64,000 nt of DNA from Chryseosolibacter sp964551035 (GTDB taxonomy: Bacteria > Bacteroidota > Bacteroidia > Cytophagales > Cyclobacteriaceae). Location: assembly GCA_964551035.1 (NCBI GenBank), contig CAZKBK010000016.1, positions 40,772-104,771 of the forward strand. The letters are read 5' to 3'. Below are positions 1-8,008 of this stretch, in pieces. Each line of letters begins with the position of its first letter. Within the stretch, counting starts at the first letter, position 1. Below the pieces are notes generated by a model. It saw only the letters and a program-made list of their open reading frames with translations. It was not told where the DNA came from and did no database searches. Position numbers and translations under genes: made by a program.

Positions 1-359
1 GGAAGGATGGCAACGTTGCAGCAAAAAGCAAAATCCGCCGGAGGAAGCGCCTGAGGCACCGACAAATCCATTTGCTCCAACGAAACGTTCGGGAACGGCG
101 CTTCTGACGCAACCTTTAAAAGCTCCGATGAAATGTCAATTCCAAGGACGTTTCCAAACATGCGGGAGAGATAGGGAAAGGCTTTGCCCGTGCCGCATCC
201 GACATCTATGGCGAGGTAGTCCTTGTTGGCGTGTGCGCGAAGGTATTTTCTGAGCTTGCCTTCACGATCTTCCTCATACGCATCAAATATCTCGTCGCCG
301 TAGTTGGCGCCAATGTTATTCCAGTACGCTTTATCCTGCGTCTCCCTACGGGTTTTCAT
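1..359 (-). CDS. Class I SAM-dependent methyltransferase (3' part outside window)
   Basis: Only the first 119 codons are present; the frame runs off the left edge. The start ATG lies at 359-357 and the product begins MKTRRETQDKAYW. Residues 51-60 (IDVGCGTGKA) match the glycine-rich SAM-binding motif I, followed by an acidic motif II around GIDIS, as in the Methyltransf_11/25 families. It therefore should transfer a methyl group from SAM, but the substrate cannot be read from this part. A -7-like box sits four bases before the start codon. The next gene on the same strand, a small membrane protein, ends 40 bases upstream. Confidence 0.85.
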   Translation of the reverse strand, partial: MKTRRETQDKAYWNNIGANYGDEIFDAYEEDREGKLRKYLRAHANKDYLAIDVGCGTGKAFPYLSRMFGNVLGIDISSELLKVASEAPFPNVSLEQMDLSVPQALPPADFAFCCNVAIL

Positions 360-363
360 CCGA

Positions 364-371
364 TAAAGATA
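364..371 (-). promoter_or_regulatory. Candidate -7 promoter box of the methyltransferase gene
   Basis: On the minus strand the bases read TATCTTTA, one mismatch from the Bacteroidota -7 consensus TAnnTTTG. Only four bases (TCGG) separate it from the ATG. A TTG lies 23 bases upstream as a possible -33 element. If transcription starts the usual few bases downstream, the mRNA would be leaderless. Confidence 0.4.
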
Positions 372-399
372 GAAAATTCCGGCAGGAGTTGACGCAACG

Positions 400-594
400 T
401 TACTTCAGCACGCGAAATGGGAAGAGCAGGATCGCGCCGACAACTTTGAACACAAGCTCGATCGTGAGTCCGACAATCCTGAATGGAAGCAGCAGAAGCC
501 ACACCACCGGCAACAACAACAGGGCGGCCAGGGCGACGGGCCAGCACAGGGTAAACAGGAGGCACCAAAGGAGAATAAGCAACAATGTTCGCAT
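400..594 (-). CDS. Small hydrophobic membrane protein (64 aa)
   Basis: The product begins MRTLLLILLWCLLF and is almost entirely hydrophobic, with two likely membrane segments (about residues 3-35 and 40-60) ending in FRVLK. Starting at this ATG puts a charged residue just before the first membrane helix. An in-frame ATG 81 bases upstream would add a hydrophilic leader that looks unnatural, so I prefer the shorter form. I do not recognise a named family. It lies between the methyltransferase and the YceI gene on the same strand, with no visible promoter of its own. Confidence 0.55.
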   Translation of the reverse strand: MRTLLLILLWCLLFTLCWPVALAALLLLPVVWLLLLPFRIVGLTIELVFKVVGAILLFPFRVLK

Positions 595-824
595 GACTAA
601 ATGCCGGCACAAAATTCCGGCCATTCCGAAAACCGGTTTGTTGATTGCCCTGTCGAACCCGAAAGGCGACGCCAAACGTATTATTGTACACCGACTGTGC
701 GATGATGAACATCTTTACGTCGATGGCGTTGCTTCGTTCTTGGTCGCGCTTAACTCTCTGCCTGTCCGGGATCGCGAAGGAAGGCCCATATAAAGCCACT
801 TTGGAAAGTAAGACAGGCGGGCCG

Positions 825-1529
825 TTACGTGCTGATGTCGCCGTCTTCTATCGCCTTGACATTGCGGGCTTCAAGAAAAAGCTGGATGTTGACTGTTTCG
901 GAAATGAACTGGTCTCCCAACGTGCGGTCGTTGCCGTAGTTCATTTGCCAATCGGTGCGGTCGATGTCGAAATTGGCCTCACCCCGAAGGATGTTCCCGT
1001 CGAGGTCGACGCGTGCAGGAAAGGTGACATTTTTAGTTACCCCTTTCAGCGTAAGGTTTCCGCTGATGCTGTAGTTCGCGCCTTCGACCAGGGAATTGTC
1101 TCGTTCCGATGGTTTATACGGAATAACATTGGTGATCTCAAACGTGGCCGTACCAAATTTATCGGCGTCAAAAAAATCTCCGCTCAACAAATGGGGACGA
1201 AGTTTAGTCTCAATGTCCTCCCCTTCCTGCTCCATGTCCATCGACTTGATATTAATCACGAACGACCCCCCCGAGATCGAATCGTTCATCACGGCGACGG
1301 CACCGTAGTTCAACCTGAATATCCCAGGATGGTTCTTGCCGACGCCGTGTCCGGTGAACCTGACATACGAACGGGCCGTATCAATCACATAAGAGACGCC
1401 GGTCGGAACGACTCCTTCCTGTTCTTCACGGATCTCGGCCTCATCGCCCCTCGGCGCCCGTTCGCAATTCAGCAGCGCCCCCGCCAGAACAACCAGCATG
1501 AGTCGCGTCCACAAAAACTTTCCCCTCAT
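825..1529 (-). CDS. YceI-family lipoprotein
   Basis: This 234-residue protein begins with a lipoprotein signal peptide; the lipobox LLNC places the lipidated cysteine at residue 22. The remainder (about 45-225) fits the YceI lipocalin-like beta-barrel: the opening YVIDTARSYVRFTGHGV, the central FDADKFGTATFEI segment and the SGNLTLKGVTKNVTFP strand are typical. YceI proteins bind long polyisoprenoid or amphipathic lipids in the periplasm; here the protein should be anchored to a membrane. The substrate is not readable. The start codon is close behind a perfect -7 box, and the gene appears to be monocistronic. Confidence 0.88.
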   Translation of the reverse strand: MRGKFLWTRLMLVVLAGALLNCERAPRGDEAEIREEQEGVVPTGVSYVIDTARSYVRFTGHGVGKNHPGIFRLNYGAVAVMNDSISGGSFVINIKSMDMEQEGEDIETKLRPHLLSGDFFDADKFGTATFEITNVIPYKPSERDNSLVEGANYSISGNLTLKGVTKNVTFPARVDLDGNILRGEANFDIDRTDWQMNYGNDRTLGDQFISETVNIQLFLEARNVKAIEDGDIST

Positions 1530-1533
1530 ATTT

Positions 1534-1541
1534 CAAAAATA
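1534..1541 (-). promoter_or_regulatory. -7 promoter box of the YceI gene
   Basis: Minus-strand bases TATTTTTG match TAnnTTTG exactly and are four bases (AAAT) from the ATG. No clear TTG is seen at -33. The spacing predicts a transcript that begins at or beside the start codon. Confidence 0.5.
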
Positions 1542-1581
1542 TTTTGACCGTTGAGCAGGGGAAAAATAGTGTACCGCCAGG

Positions 1582-2349
1582 TTAAAAATCGGTGTCGGCC
1601 GTTCCCAGTTCAATCTTCCCGATCCAAATATTCCGGAACAGCACTTCATGGCCCTCCGCCTGCAACTTTAGTCCACCCGGCGTATCGGTGATGCCGCGGC
1701 CACCATCGTTGCCACCGTCGATTCCCGAGTTAGGGCCGCCCCAAACCTGGCTGATAACGTGGTTGGTGTGTACCTTTTTTCCATTGAGGTAAACGGTGGC
1801 CATGGCCTTTTCGACGAGTTCGCCATCCCTGAAGCGGGCTGCCCGGAACACCACGTCGTATGCGTTCCACTTTCCAACGCCATTGTAGGCGTGGTAAGGC
1901 GACGGTGTTTCATTGATAATAGCGCCCAATCCATGCACGGTAGAATCTCCGTCGAGGATCTGGATCTCGTAACGGTTCTGAAGATAAACACCGCTGTTTC
2001 CGCCAGGCTGTTTGATCAGGAATTCGACATGGGCGCGGAAATCCCGAAACTTTTCCTTTGTGACAATGTCGGCAGCGCCATACCTGCCGCCCGCGCCTGC
2101 GGGGTCGTTTGCGCTGACGGCCCAGCCCGGTCCGGTCGGGTTGCGTACAATCTGCCACTTGATCGGCAATTCGGCCGAAAGGCGCGGCCCCTGCCAGTAC
2201 GTCCACTTCGCATCGAGCATTTCGCGCGATCCATCGAGATACATTTCCGCACCGGGAGGAGGTTTTGTGCCGACACCCACCTGCGCGGGGACGGCCTGGG
2301 ACCCAAAGGTCAGTAAGAGAACGAGTGCATACCCAGGTAGTTTCTTCAT
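1582..2349 (-). CDS. DUF1080 (3-keto-disaccharide hydrolase-like) exported protein
   Basis: The 255-residue product has a signal peptide (MKKLPGYALVLLLTFGSQAVPA). From about residue 45 on it carries a DUF1080 laminin-G-like beta-sandwich: the run GGNSGVYLQNRYEIQILDG and the closing NIWIGKIEL are hallmarks. Members of this family are secreted or periplasmic, and some cleave 3-keto-glycosides; the exact substrate here is unknown. No 3-keto-sugar dehydrogenase gene lies nearby, so a role in that pathway is inferred from family only. It stands between YceI and the FUSC gene, all on the minus strand, but with gaps of about 50 bases. Confidence 0.85.
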   Translation of the reverse strand: MKKLPGYALVLLLTFGSQAVPAQVGVGTKPPPGAEMYLDGSREMLDAKWTYWQGPRLSAELPIKWQIVRNPTGPGWAVSANDPAGAGGRYGAADIVTKEKFRDFRAHVEFLIKQPGGNSGVYLQNRYEIQILDGDSTVHGLGAIINETPSPYHAYNGVGKWNAYDVVFRAARFRDGELVEKAMATVYLNGKKVHTNHVISQVWGGPNSGIDGGNDGGRGITDTPGGLKLQAEGHEVLFRNIWIGKIELGTADTDF

Positions 2350-2404
2350 AGGTGTTGTATTAATAATGAATTCCTAAGTTAGCACAGTTTTCCCGTCCGC
2401 GCCA

Positions 2405-4543
2405 TCACATGTGGGCCACCTGGCTACCGCGAGATTGTGGGTGACTGGTAATTCTCACAAGTTCCCTGGAAAGGGCATAGATCATCGACAACTGGTTGAG
2501 GGTGTGATGGGCCATGGGTCCGGCGACGTCCGGATTCACTAGCTCAACATCCCGCTGACCATCGAGTTGTATTCTGGAGCGGGCAAGCCTTCCCTCAATG
2601 GCTTTGGCCATCCGTTCCGCATCGCCGACTTCTTCATGCTCCACTGATGCCGACGACAATCCGGCGATATGTCCGGTGAGCATGTGGTTGGTGATCACAA
2701 ATTGATGGATTGACGGCGATGCTTCCGATTGATGGGGTTCAGCGAGCATGGCCTGAAAAGTGTCCGACAGGTTGGTAAGGGCCACCACGGCTTCCTGGCG
2801 CGCGTGCTGATAGTCAGCATCCGGTACGATGCCGGACCTAAGCGCCTTCCACGCGGCGGAAAAATATCGCTGATTAGCTTCTATCATGCGTACCATCGAA
2901 GCATGGATCGCCTCGTGTTCCCACGATGGAAAAACGAACCTCGAAGCGAAGAACGCGATCACCGACCCTATCACCGTGTCGATTATCCGTTCCTGAATCA
3001 TGGTGTTGAATTCAACAGGATTCAGAAAGTGAAATGTGATTACGATAAAGACGGTCAGAAAAACCACAAAGCCGAAATAATGAATCCTGAGCAGGCTGTA
3101 GCCCATGAGCATGGACAGGATCATAATGACCAGCAGCGGGGTCGGCTCGTGGACGTAGTGTAGAATCATGAACGCAATCAAGACGCCCATCAGGGTGCCT
3201 GAGAGCCTGGCAATATTTCTTTTCCTGGAAATTGAATACACCGGCCTGATGATGGTGACAATGGTGAGCAGCAACCAATAGGGATGTGTGATGGAAAAAA
3301 GGATGGCTACACCATAGCCGGCAGCAAGTGCAACCGTCAGGCGAAGGGCGTGGCGGAAGGTGTTCGAGGTAAAGGTCAGATTTTTGAGAAACAACTCCAC
3401 GGTCACCGCCTGCCCCAAAGCCTTCCGGCCAGCCCGTTCAATCCCCTTCTTAAAAGCGCTGTGATCGGCCTCAGCACGCGTGTAGAGCACAAGCTTGTTG
3501 ATGCCATTCACGATGTCCTGCACATTGTCGAGAACTTTCCCGACGACGTCAAGACTATGCGGATCGTCCCGGCCAACGCGCGCCTGGGACAACTCCTCCC
3601 TGACATCGCCAAGCTGACGGTTGAGGTCGACATCATTCTTTATGGACCGTCCCATCTGGACGGCAAGACCAACATACTCGAGGGAGGCTGCAAGCTGATG
3701 GATGAGACCGTAGACGCGCGTCAGCAGACCAGAGGGTGCGAGTGTCCGCCGAAGTTCTCCGTAATCGAGGTACGAATGCAGGAATTGTTCATACAGGTCG
3801 AGTGAATCGAGGTACATCATCATCATTCGACGGCTTCTCGGACTGGGGTCGGAAACGAACGTCCGCGTCTTGAACAGCAACTCCTTGCTTTGTTGTTCCA
3901 GGCGTTGCACGCGGCTTTGCTCCTTCATTACGCGGGCAAACGCAAGCGTAAGGTCCGTTTCTCCGTACAGAGACGCCCTGGCCCGGAGATAATCCGCCAT
4001 GGCAATGATGTTTTCTCCCAACGCCTGCTCTACCGGACGATAAGGACGCAGGCGGTACAACCAAAGACTGAAGAAGGTATACCAAAGCCCTCCGCCGGCA
4101 ATCATAAGCCCGTCGGTAAGGGCATCTGCCCCTTCCCGGAATGACAACAGGGTCAACAAGGAAACAACCAGCGCGAGAGAACCTATGGCGCTCGCCCGCG
4201 CGCCATAAACGCCCGACATGGTCAGCACAAACCCGGCGACAATGACCTGGAGGAAAAGGAGAAACTCAAAGTTGCGCGTAAACCCGGTGAGGAGGACCAG
4301 TACGGTATTCAGCAGGGTGGCGACAAACATCCCGTTCCGCCGGTGGTGGATCGGGCCGGGAGTGTCGGTAAGGCTCACGAACAGGGAACCCCAAAGAAAA
4401 GGAATGCCAGCAGCGACGTTGCCCGTCTTAGCCAACACGATAAGGGGTACCATGACCCCCGCTGTAATACGCAGGCCGGAGTACCAATATTGACTGGAGG
4501 CGAATTTTCTGACCTCCTGCAAATAATCGTTTGCCGGGATCAT
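2405..4543 (-). CDS. FUSC-family (YccS/YhfK-like) inner-membrane protein
   Basis: The protein has 712 residues arranged as two blocks of membrane segments (about 25-160 and 400-530), each followed by a long soluble helical region (about 165-390 and 545-712). This duplicated layout is that of the FUSC/YccS family, related to aromatic-acid exporters and plant aluminium-activated malate transporters. The phrases GSLFVSLTDTPGPIHHRR in block one and TIIRPVYSISRKRNIARLSG in block two match conserved family positions. Transport direction and substrate are not known. The start ATG at 4543 follows a -7-like box by five bases; a terminator of the preceding gene lies further upstream. Confidence 0.85.
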   Translation of the reverse strand: MIPANDYLQEVRKFASSQYWYSGLRITAGVMVPLIVLAKTGNVAAGIPFLWGSLFVSLTDTPGPIHHRRNGMFVATLLNTVLVLLTGFTRNFEFLLFLQVIVAGFVLTMSGVYGARASAIGSLALVVSLLTLLSFREGADALTDGLMIAGGGLWYTFFSLWLYRLRPYRPVEQALGENIIAMADYLRARASLYGETDLTLAFARVMKEQSRVQRLEQQSKELLFKTRTFVSDPSPRSRRMMMMYLDSLDLYEQFLHSYLDYGELRRTLAPSGLLTRVYGLIHQLAASLEYVGLAVQMGRSIKNDVDLNRQLGDVREELSQARVGRDDPHSLDVVGKVLDNVQDIVNGINKLVLYTRAEADHSAFKKGIERAGRKALGQAVTVELFLKNLTFTSNTFRHALRLTVALAAGYGVAILFSITHPYWLLLTIVTIIRPVYSISRKRNIARLSGTLMGVLIAFMILHYVHEPTPLLVIMILSMLMGYSLLRIHYFGFVVFLTVFIVITFHFLNPVEFNTMIQERIIDTVIGSVIAFFASRFVFPSWEHEAIHASMVRMIEANQRYFSAAWKALRSGIVPDADYQHARQEAVVALTNLSDTFQAMLAEPHQSEASPSIHQFVITNHMLTGHIAGLSSASVEHEEVGDAERMAKAIEGRLARSRIQLDGQRDVELVNPDVAGPMAHHTLNQLSMIYALSRELVRITSHPQSRGSQVAHM

Positions 4544-4548
4544 CCGGC

Positions 4549-4556
4549 TAAAAATA
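4549..4556 (-). promoter_or_regulatory. Candidate -7 promoter box of the FUSC gene
   Basis: Minus-strand TATTTTTA differs from TAnnTTTG only in the last base and lies five bases from the ATG. The upstream gene is closed by a terminator, so an independent promoter is expected here. Confidence 0.4.
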
Positions 4557-4631
4557 CGTGAGAAAAATCAGCCCGCACACCACTCGCAATAAATTCTGCG
4601 ACTCAAATGAGGCTGTCGCTCCGGCGTTGGC

Positions 4632-4657
4632 AAAAAAAAAACCGGTAATGAACCGGC
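4632..4657 (-). terminator. Rho-independent terminator after the exported paralogue at 4734
   Basis: Read on the minus strand, CCGGT and ACCGG form a short stem around a five-base loop, followed directly by ten T residues. It sits 77 bases after the stop codon of the upstream gene and before the FUSC promoter. Confidence 0.7.
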
Positions 4658-4733
4658 ATAAGGGGGATGCAAATGCAGCCACGAGACCCGTTGCCACGCG
4701 AGCTTCCGGGTCCGTGGTTGCAATCACCCTTAA

Positions 4734-5315
4734 TCAGAACGTAATGGATTTGATCTTACCTTTCGTGTCGCGGATTTCAAACCGCACCTTGTCGAAATCA
4801 GCCGCCAGGGTGTATATCTTCGCAAACTGACCGTTTGTAGGGCGCGTCTCTTCAAAGATGAGCCGGTCGCTTCCGTCAAAAATCCGAACCGTCACATCAG
4901 CCGCCTCATTGCTGACGAACGAAAGAAGATACCTGTCTTCCTGGCCCTGCAACTTATTAACGTGTGCGGCAGTCTCGCGCGCGCTATGGGCGCCATGCCT
5001 GATCGTTTGCATTTGTTTTCCCTCCGCATCCACAAGCTCAATGGTGTAGGCTCCGGCATCCACGCCGGAAAAATTGACCGGGCAAATGAACCCGTCCACG
5101 CCGTTGAACGTCTGCGTAAAAATCCTATCCGACGACGCATCGTAGATATTTAGCGTGACTTTACCCGTGGATGCTCCTTTGTAAATTACCTTGTAAGTTT
5201 CGGACCCCTTCACAGGAACAACGACCATGCCCTTCGTTACCGGGCCTTCCGCCGCGATAGCCGATCCAACTGCTCCCAGCAGCATGAGTGCGAGGAAAAG
5301 AGATTTTGTTTTCAT
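4734..5315 (-). CDS. Exported protein of unknown function, tandem paralogue 1 (193 aa)
   Basis: I do not recognise the family. The ATG at 5315 is chosen because it begins a clean signal peptide (MKTKSLFLALMLLGAVGSAIA); a longer frame upstream encodes no sensible protein. The mature part shows two similar all-beta modules of about 70 residues (about 34-103 and 118-193): each has a run like YKVIYKGASTGKVTLNIYD or YLLSFVSNEAADVTVRIFD, then an FTQTF/FEETR turn, and ends with GKQMQTI or GKIKSI. The neighbour at 5590-6171 has the same length and the same plan. Probably periplasmic or surface-exposed. A terminator follows. Confidence 0.75.
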   Translation of the reverse strand: MKTKSLFLALMLLGAVGSAIAAEGPVTKGMVVVPVKGSETYKVIYKGASTGKVTLNIYDASSDRIFTQTFNGVDGFICPVNFSGVDAGAYTIELVDAEGKQMQTIRHGAHSARETAAHVNKLQGQEDRYLLSFVSNEAADVTVRIFDGSDRLIFEETRPTNGQFAKIYTLAADFDKVRFEIRDTKGKIKSITF

Positions 5316-5537
5316 GTTTTGTGTTTTGTTTCTGTGCAAAGAAACGCCGCGCCGGGCGACAAGGTTTTGATTTGTAAGGAAAGCTGTATGGATTGCGGGA
5401 AATAACGTTTGCGGTTTCAGCGAACCGATCATCCGGGTACTTTTAGCGCGCAACGATTGTGAAACGGTTTGCGGAAACGCTTTTAAAATACCCAGGGATG
5501 TAAGCGCATCGAAAAGGCAACAAACGATTGTGCACAT

Positions 5538-5564
5538 AAAAAAGGCCGCCTTGATCAGCGGCCC
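5538..5564 (-). terminator. Rho-independent terminator after the exported paralogue at 5590
   Basis: On the minus strand GGCCGC and GCGGCC (written on either strand) form a six-base GC stem around an eight-base loop, followed by six T residues. It separates the two paralogous genes, so they are likely transcribed individually. Confidence 0.75.
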
Positions 5565-5589
5565 ATCAGGCTACATACCGGAAGAAAAG

Positions 5590-6171
5590 CTACTTCACAT
5601 TGAGAACGCGAACATGGCCATGTGAATCGCTCACGCGAAATGCCACGGCACCACGAAAGCTGGTAACGTCATACACACGCGCAAAATCGTCGCTCACCGC
5701 GTTCGTTTCCGAGTACAACAATTCGTTCGCCTCTCCATAAATTTCAACATGCAGCTCATCGCTTCCATTCCCGGGAACATACAGCACGTATTTGCCGCTG
5801 GAGCCTGTCACCGGTGCTACTTTCGCGAGCAACTCCGCCGTCTCGCTTCCGAATGAAACTTTCCGCGTCTGCCGGCCGTTGCCACCATCAAGTTCCACAA
5901 CATACTCACCTTTTCCCAGCAACGTCAGGTTGTACGGCCTGATAAAGCTGTCCATGTCCCGTATCGTTTCCGTAAACACAACTTCGTGATCGTTGTTGTA
6001 AATGGTGATGGTCACGTCACCAGGCGCGTCGCCCTTGTAGTACAGTTTAAAACCGGAAGCGATCCCGACCACCGCCATATTCGCAGGCGCCTCCGGATCC
6101 ACAGTGGGCACGGCAATTGCCAGATTGGCCACCAGCACGAGCATCATCGTCGAAACAAAGAATGTTTTCAT
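5590..6171 (-). CDS. Exported protein of unknown function, tandem paralogue 2 (193 aa)
   Basis: Same length and design as the gene at 4734-5315: a signal peptide (MKTFFVSTMMLVLVANLAIA) followed by two beta-rich modules. Matching positions include FKLYYKGDAPGDVTITIYN in the first module and KYVLYVPGNGSDELHVEIY in the second, with the FTETI/YSETN turn after each. The two proteins are clearly related but diverged, pointing to an old tandem duplication on top of an internal domain duplication. No known domain is recognised; the fold resembles secreted Ig-like or fibronectin-like modules. The gene has its own terminator. Confidence 0.75.
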   Translation of the reverse strand: MKTFFVSTMMLVLVANLAIAVPTVDPEAPANMAVVGIASGFKLYYKGDAPGDVTITIYNNDHEVVFTETIRDMDSFIRPYNLTLLGKGEYVVELDGGNGRQTRKVSFGSETAELLAKVAPVTGSSGKYVLYVPGNGSDELHVEIYGEANELLYSETNAVSDDFARVYDVTSFRGAVAFRVSDSHGHVRVLNVK

Positions 6172-6403
6172 AGCACTTGTTTTTTGTTATGGGTTAATGA
6201 CGACCGCACACGTTTGAAAGTTGCAGCGACGGAATCAAAACCCAAGCCATGAAGCGCAAATCACGCAAGGTGGAGGATACCACAAGCTGGCATAAAATGA
6301 AAAAAGCCTTAAACGGAAATCGCCAGGTACAGGATGTCCGATCGACGAAAATATTCCGGCAACGGTTGCCCTCGAAAAAGGTTGCGTGAACGTTCCGAAA
6401 AAA

Positions 6404-6991
6404 TCAGTTAAGGTGAAATACATCCCGGCTCTTCTCCTCCTGGCGCAGGATGTGGATCTGAAACTTGACCTGCGTGACAAGGAAACGGTTTCGGCGTTCG
6501 GGAGAAAGCGTGAGGAACCGGTAGCGATCGTACAGATCGAAGTTCAACTCGTTGGCAACTTCAAATGTGCTAAAAGTCGAAAAGTGATTTGTGATCTTCC
6601 GTTTTGATTGATAGATCAAAAACAGTTCATATAGTTCGACCCCCGGAACTTCCGAAAGCGAAACATGCTTCAGCGTCACATCTCCGCCTGGGTACTTTTT
6701 GGCCTTGTACGTTCGGTAGAGCTTGTCCATGGTAAAATAGTCGACACATCGAACGATTATGTCCGCTTCGCCGCTACCATGGCGTTTGATGACGCTTTCG
6801 AGTTTCATGAGGGACCCCACCTTTTCAGCGTTGATGGCGTGCGTGCAATAGATCCCGAAACTTACGTCGAGATTTTCCATGTCGAGAAGCAACTCCTTGT
6901 ATCGGGGTTCGAAGATGTGAAGGGGCACAAGTTCCCCGGGCAACGGAAGCAAGGTCAGCGGAAACATCGGGATGAGCAAGGTCTGCGACAT
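6404..6991 (-). CDS. LON peptidase substrate-binding (LAN) domain protein
   Basis: The 195-residue protein matches the N-terminal domain of Lon protease without its ATPase and peptidase parts. Typical positions are the start LLIPMFPLTLLPLPGE, then LHIFEPRYKELL, and the later RYRFLTLSPERRNRFL helix. Stand-alone versions occur widely in bacteria; their role is not settled, and substrate recruitment is only a guess. The gene follows apt after 20 bases on the same strand and is probably transcribed with it. Confidence 0.88.
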   Translation of the reverse strand: MSQTLLIPMFPLTLLPLPGELVPLHIFEPRYKELLLDMENLDVSFGIYCTHAINAEKVGSLMKLESVIKRHGSGEADIIVRCVDYFTMDKLYRTYKAKKYPGGDVTLKHVSLSEVPGVELYELFLIYQSKRKITNHFSTFSTFEVANELNFDLYDRYRFLTLSPERRNRFLVTQVKFQIHILRQEEKSRDVFHLN

Positions 6992-7011
6992 GGTAGCGGT
7001 TTATATTGCTA

Positions 7012-7545
7012 TCAATACAACACGAGCGACACGGGATCGACACCGAAACGCTCGGTAAGTTTTTTCGAACCTTCAAGAAAACTTAAGCCAATGATGAAAC
7101 AAAAGCCTGCCAATTCCCCGCCCGCTGCCTTCACAAGGTCGCCGGCGGCGCCTGCCGTACCACCTGTTGCAAGCACGTCGTCGTGAATCAACACACGCCA
7201 ACCGGATTGGATGGCGTCGACGTGCATCTCGATCGCGTTAGTCCCATATTCGAGCGCGTACTCCTGCCGCCGCGTTTTGTAGGGTAATTTTCCCGCCTTG
7301 CGCACCGGAATAAAGGGGCGGTTCAACTGGCAGGCTAACAATGATCCCAAAATGAAGCCGCGCGCTTCAATCCCGAGGACGGCATCGATTCTTTCGTTGG
7401 CAAATTTTTCCTTGAAAGATGTCGCGATCGCCTTCATCAACGCCGGATCACTAAACACCGGCGTAATGTCCTTGAACAGTATCCCGGGCTTGGGGAAATC
7501 TTTTACATCGCGCACACGGGATTTTAATTGATCGACGAGGTGCAT
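7012..7545 (-). CDS. apt: Adenine phosphoribosyltransferase
   Basis: This enzyme converts adenine and PRPP to AMP in purine salvage. The 177-residue length is normal. Residues 119-134 (LIHDDVLATGGTAGAA) hold the PRPP-binding loop, and FPKPGILFKDITPV near the N-terminus and GIEARGFILG around residue 58 are signature stretches of the Apt family. The gene is first in a likely two-gene unit with the Lon-domain gene. A perfect -7 box lies 24 bases upstream of the start. guaA, another purine gene, lies 15 kb away. Confidence 0.96.
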   Translation of the reverse strand: MHLVDQLKSRVRDVKDFPKPGILFKDITPVFSDPALMKAIATSFKEKFANERIDAVLGIEARGFILGSLLACQLNRPFIPVRKAGKLPYKTRRQEYALEYGTNAIEMHVDAIQSGWRVLIHDDVLATGGTAGAAGDLVKAAGGELAGFCFIIGLSFLEGSKKLTERFGVDPVSLVLY

Positions 7546-7569
7546 ATTGTAATTTTACGGGGCGCCAGT

Positions 7570-7577
7570 CAAATATA
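7570..7577 (-). promoter_or_regulatory. -7 promoter box of apt
   Basis: Minus-strand TATATTTG matches TAnnTTTG exactly, 24 bases before the apt start codon. No TTG is found about 19 bases further upstream, so the -33 element is weak or absent. Confidence 0.5.
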
Positions 7578-7594
7578 CGTCAAAACACCTATTT

Positions 7595-7999
7595 ATGAAG
7601 ATTCTGACAACAATGATCGAGGACGAAGTCTATGAAGCGGCGACTGCCGACGATATCAAGGTCACGATCGACATGCGGGCTTTGCCCCAAAAGAAATCTC
7701 AATCGCCTGTGGAGTTATTGCTGTCGTCGCTCTCCGCCTGCGGCGCCGTAGACATCGTTTCGATGCTTAAGAAGAGGAGAAAACAGATTGACCATTTTGT
7801 CATAGCATCCGAGGGCACGCGGCGCGAAAATCCGCCGAGGGGATTTACGCACATACATTGTAAGTTTATCGTCACCTCGCCCGATGTTACCGAAGAGGAA
7901 CTTTACAAATCCGCCAGGCTCTCGCTGGAAAAGTATTGCTCCGTGGCGTCGACGCTCAACGCCGACATTGCCTTCTCCGTGGAAGTACGGCGACCGTAG
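7595..7999 (+). CDS. OsmC-family peroxide-reducing protein
   Basis: The 134-residue product belongs to the OsmC/Ohr superfamily of thiol peroxidases. Both redox cysteines are in place: C49 in SLSACGAVDI and C115 in LEKYCSVAST. The first lies on the long central helix, the second on the later helix, as in family structures. It probably reduces organic hydroperoxides in the cytoplasm using lipoylated or thioredoxin-like donors. The gene is divergent from apt, with a 49-base space between start codons. Confidence 0.9.
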   Translation: MKILTTMIEDEVYEAATADDIKVTIDMRALPQKKSQSPVELLLSSLSACGAVDIVSMLKKRRKQIDHFVIASEGTRRENPPRGFTHIHCKFIVTSPDVTEEELYKSARLSLEKYCSVASTLNADIAFSVEVRRP

Positions 8000-8008
8000 C
8001 CGGTATTC

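Noticed and set aside
356..799. A 147-codon minus-strand frame covering the small membrane protein
   Set aside because: Composition is irregular with no domain; the hydrophobic 64-residue frame in the same region is the more natural protein.
645..1547. A 300-codon open frame on the plus strand opposite the YceI gene
   Set aside because: It is the complement of a clear YceI lipoprotein gene; the translated product shows no domain or signal.
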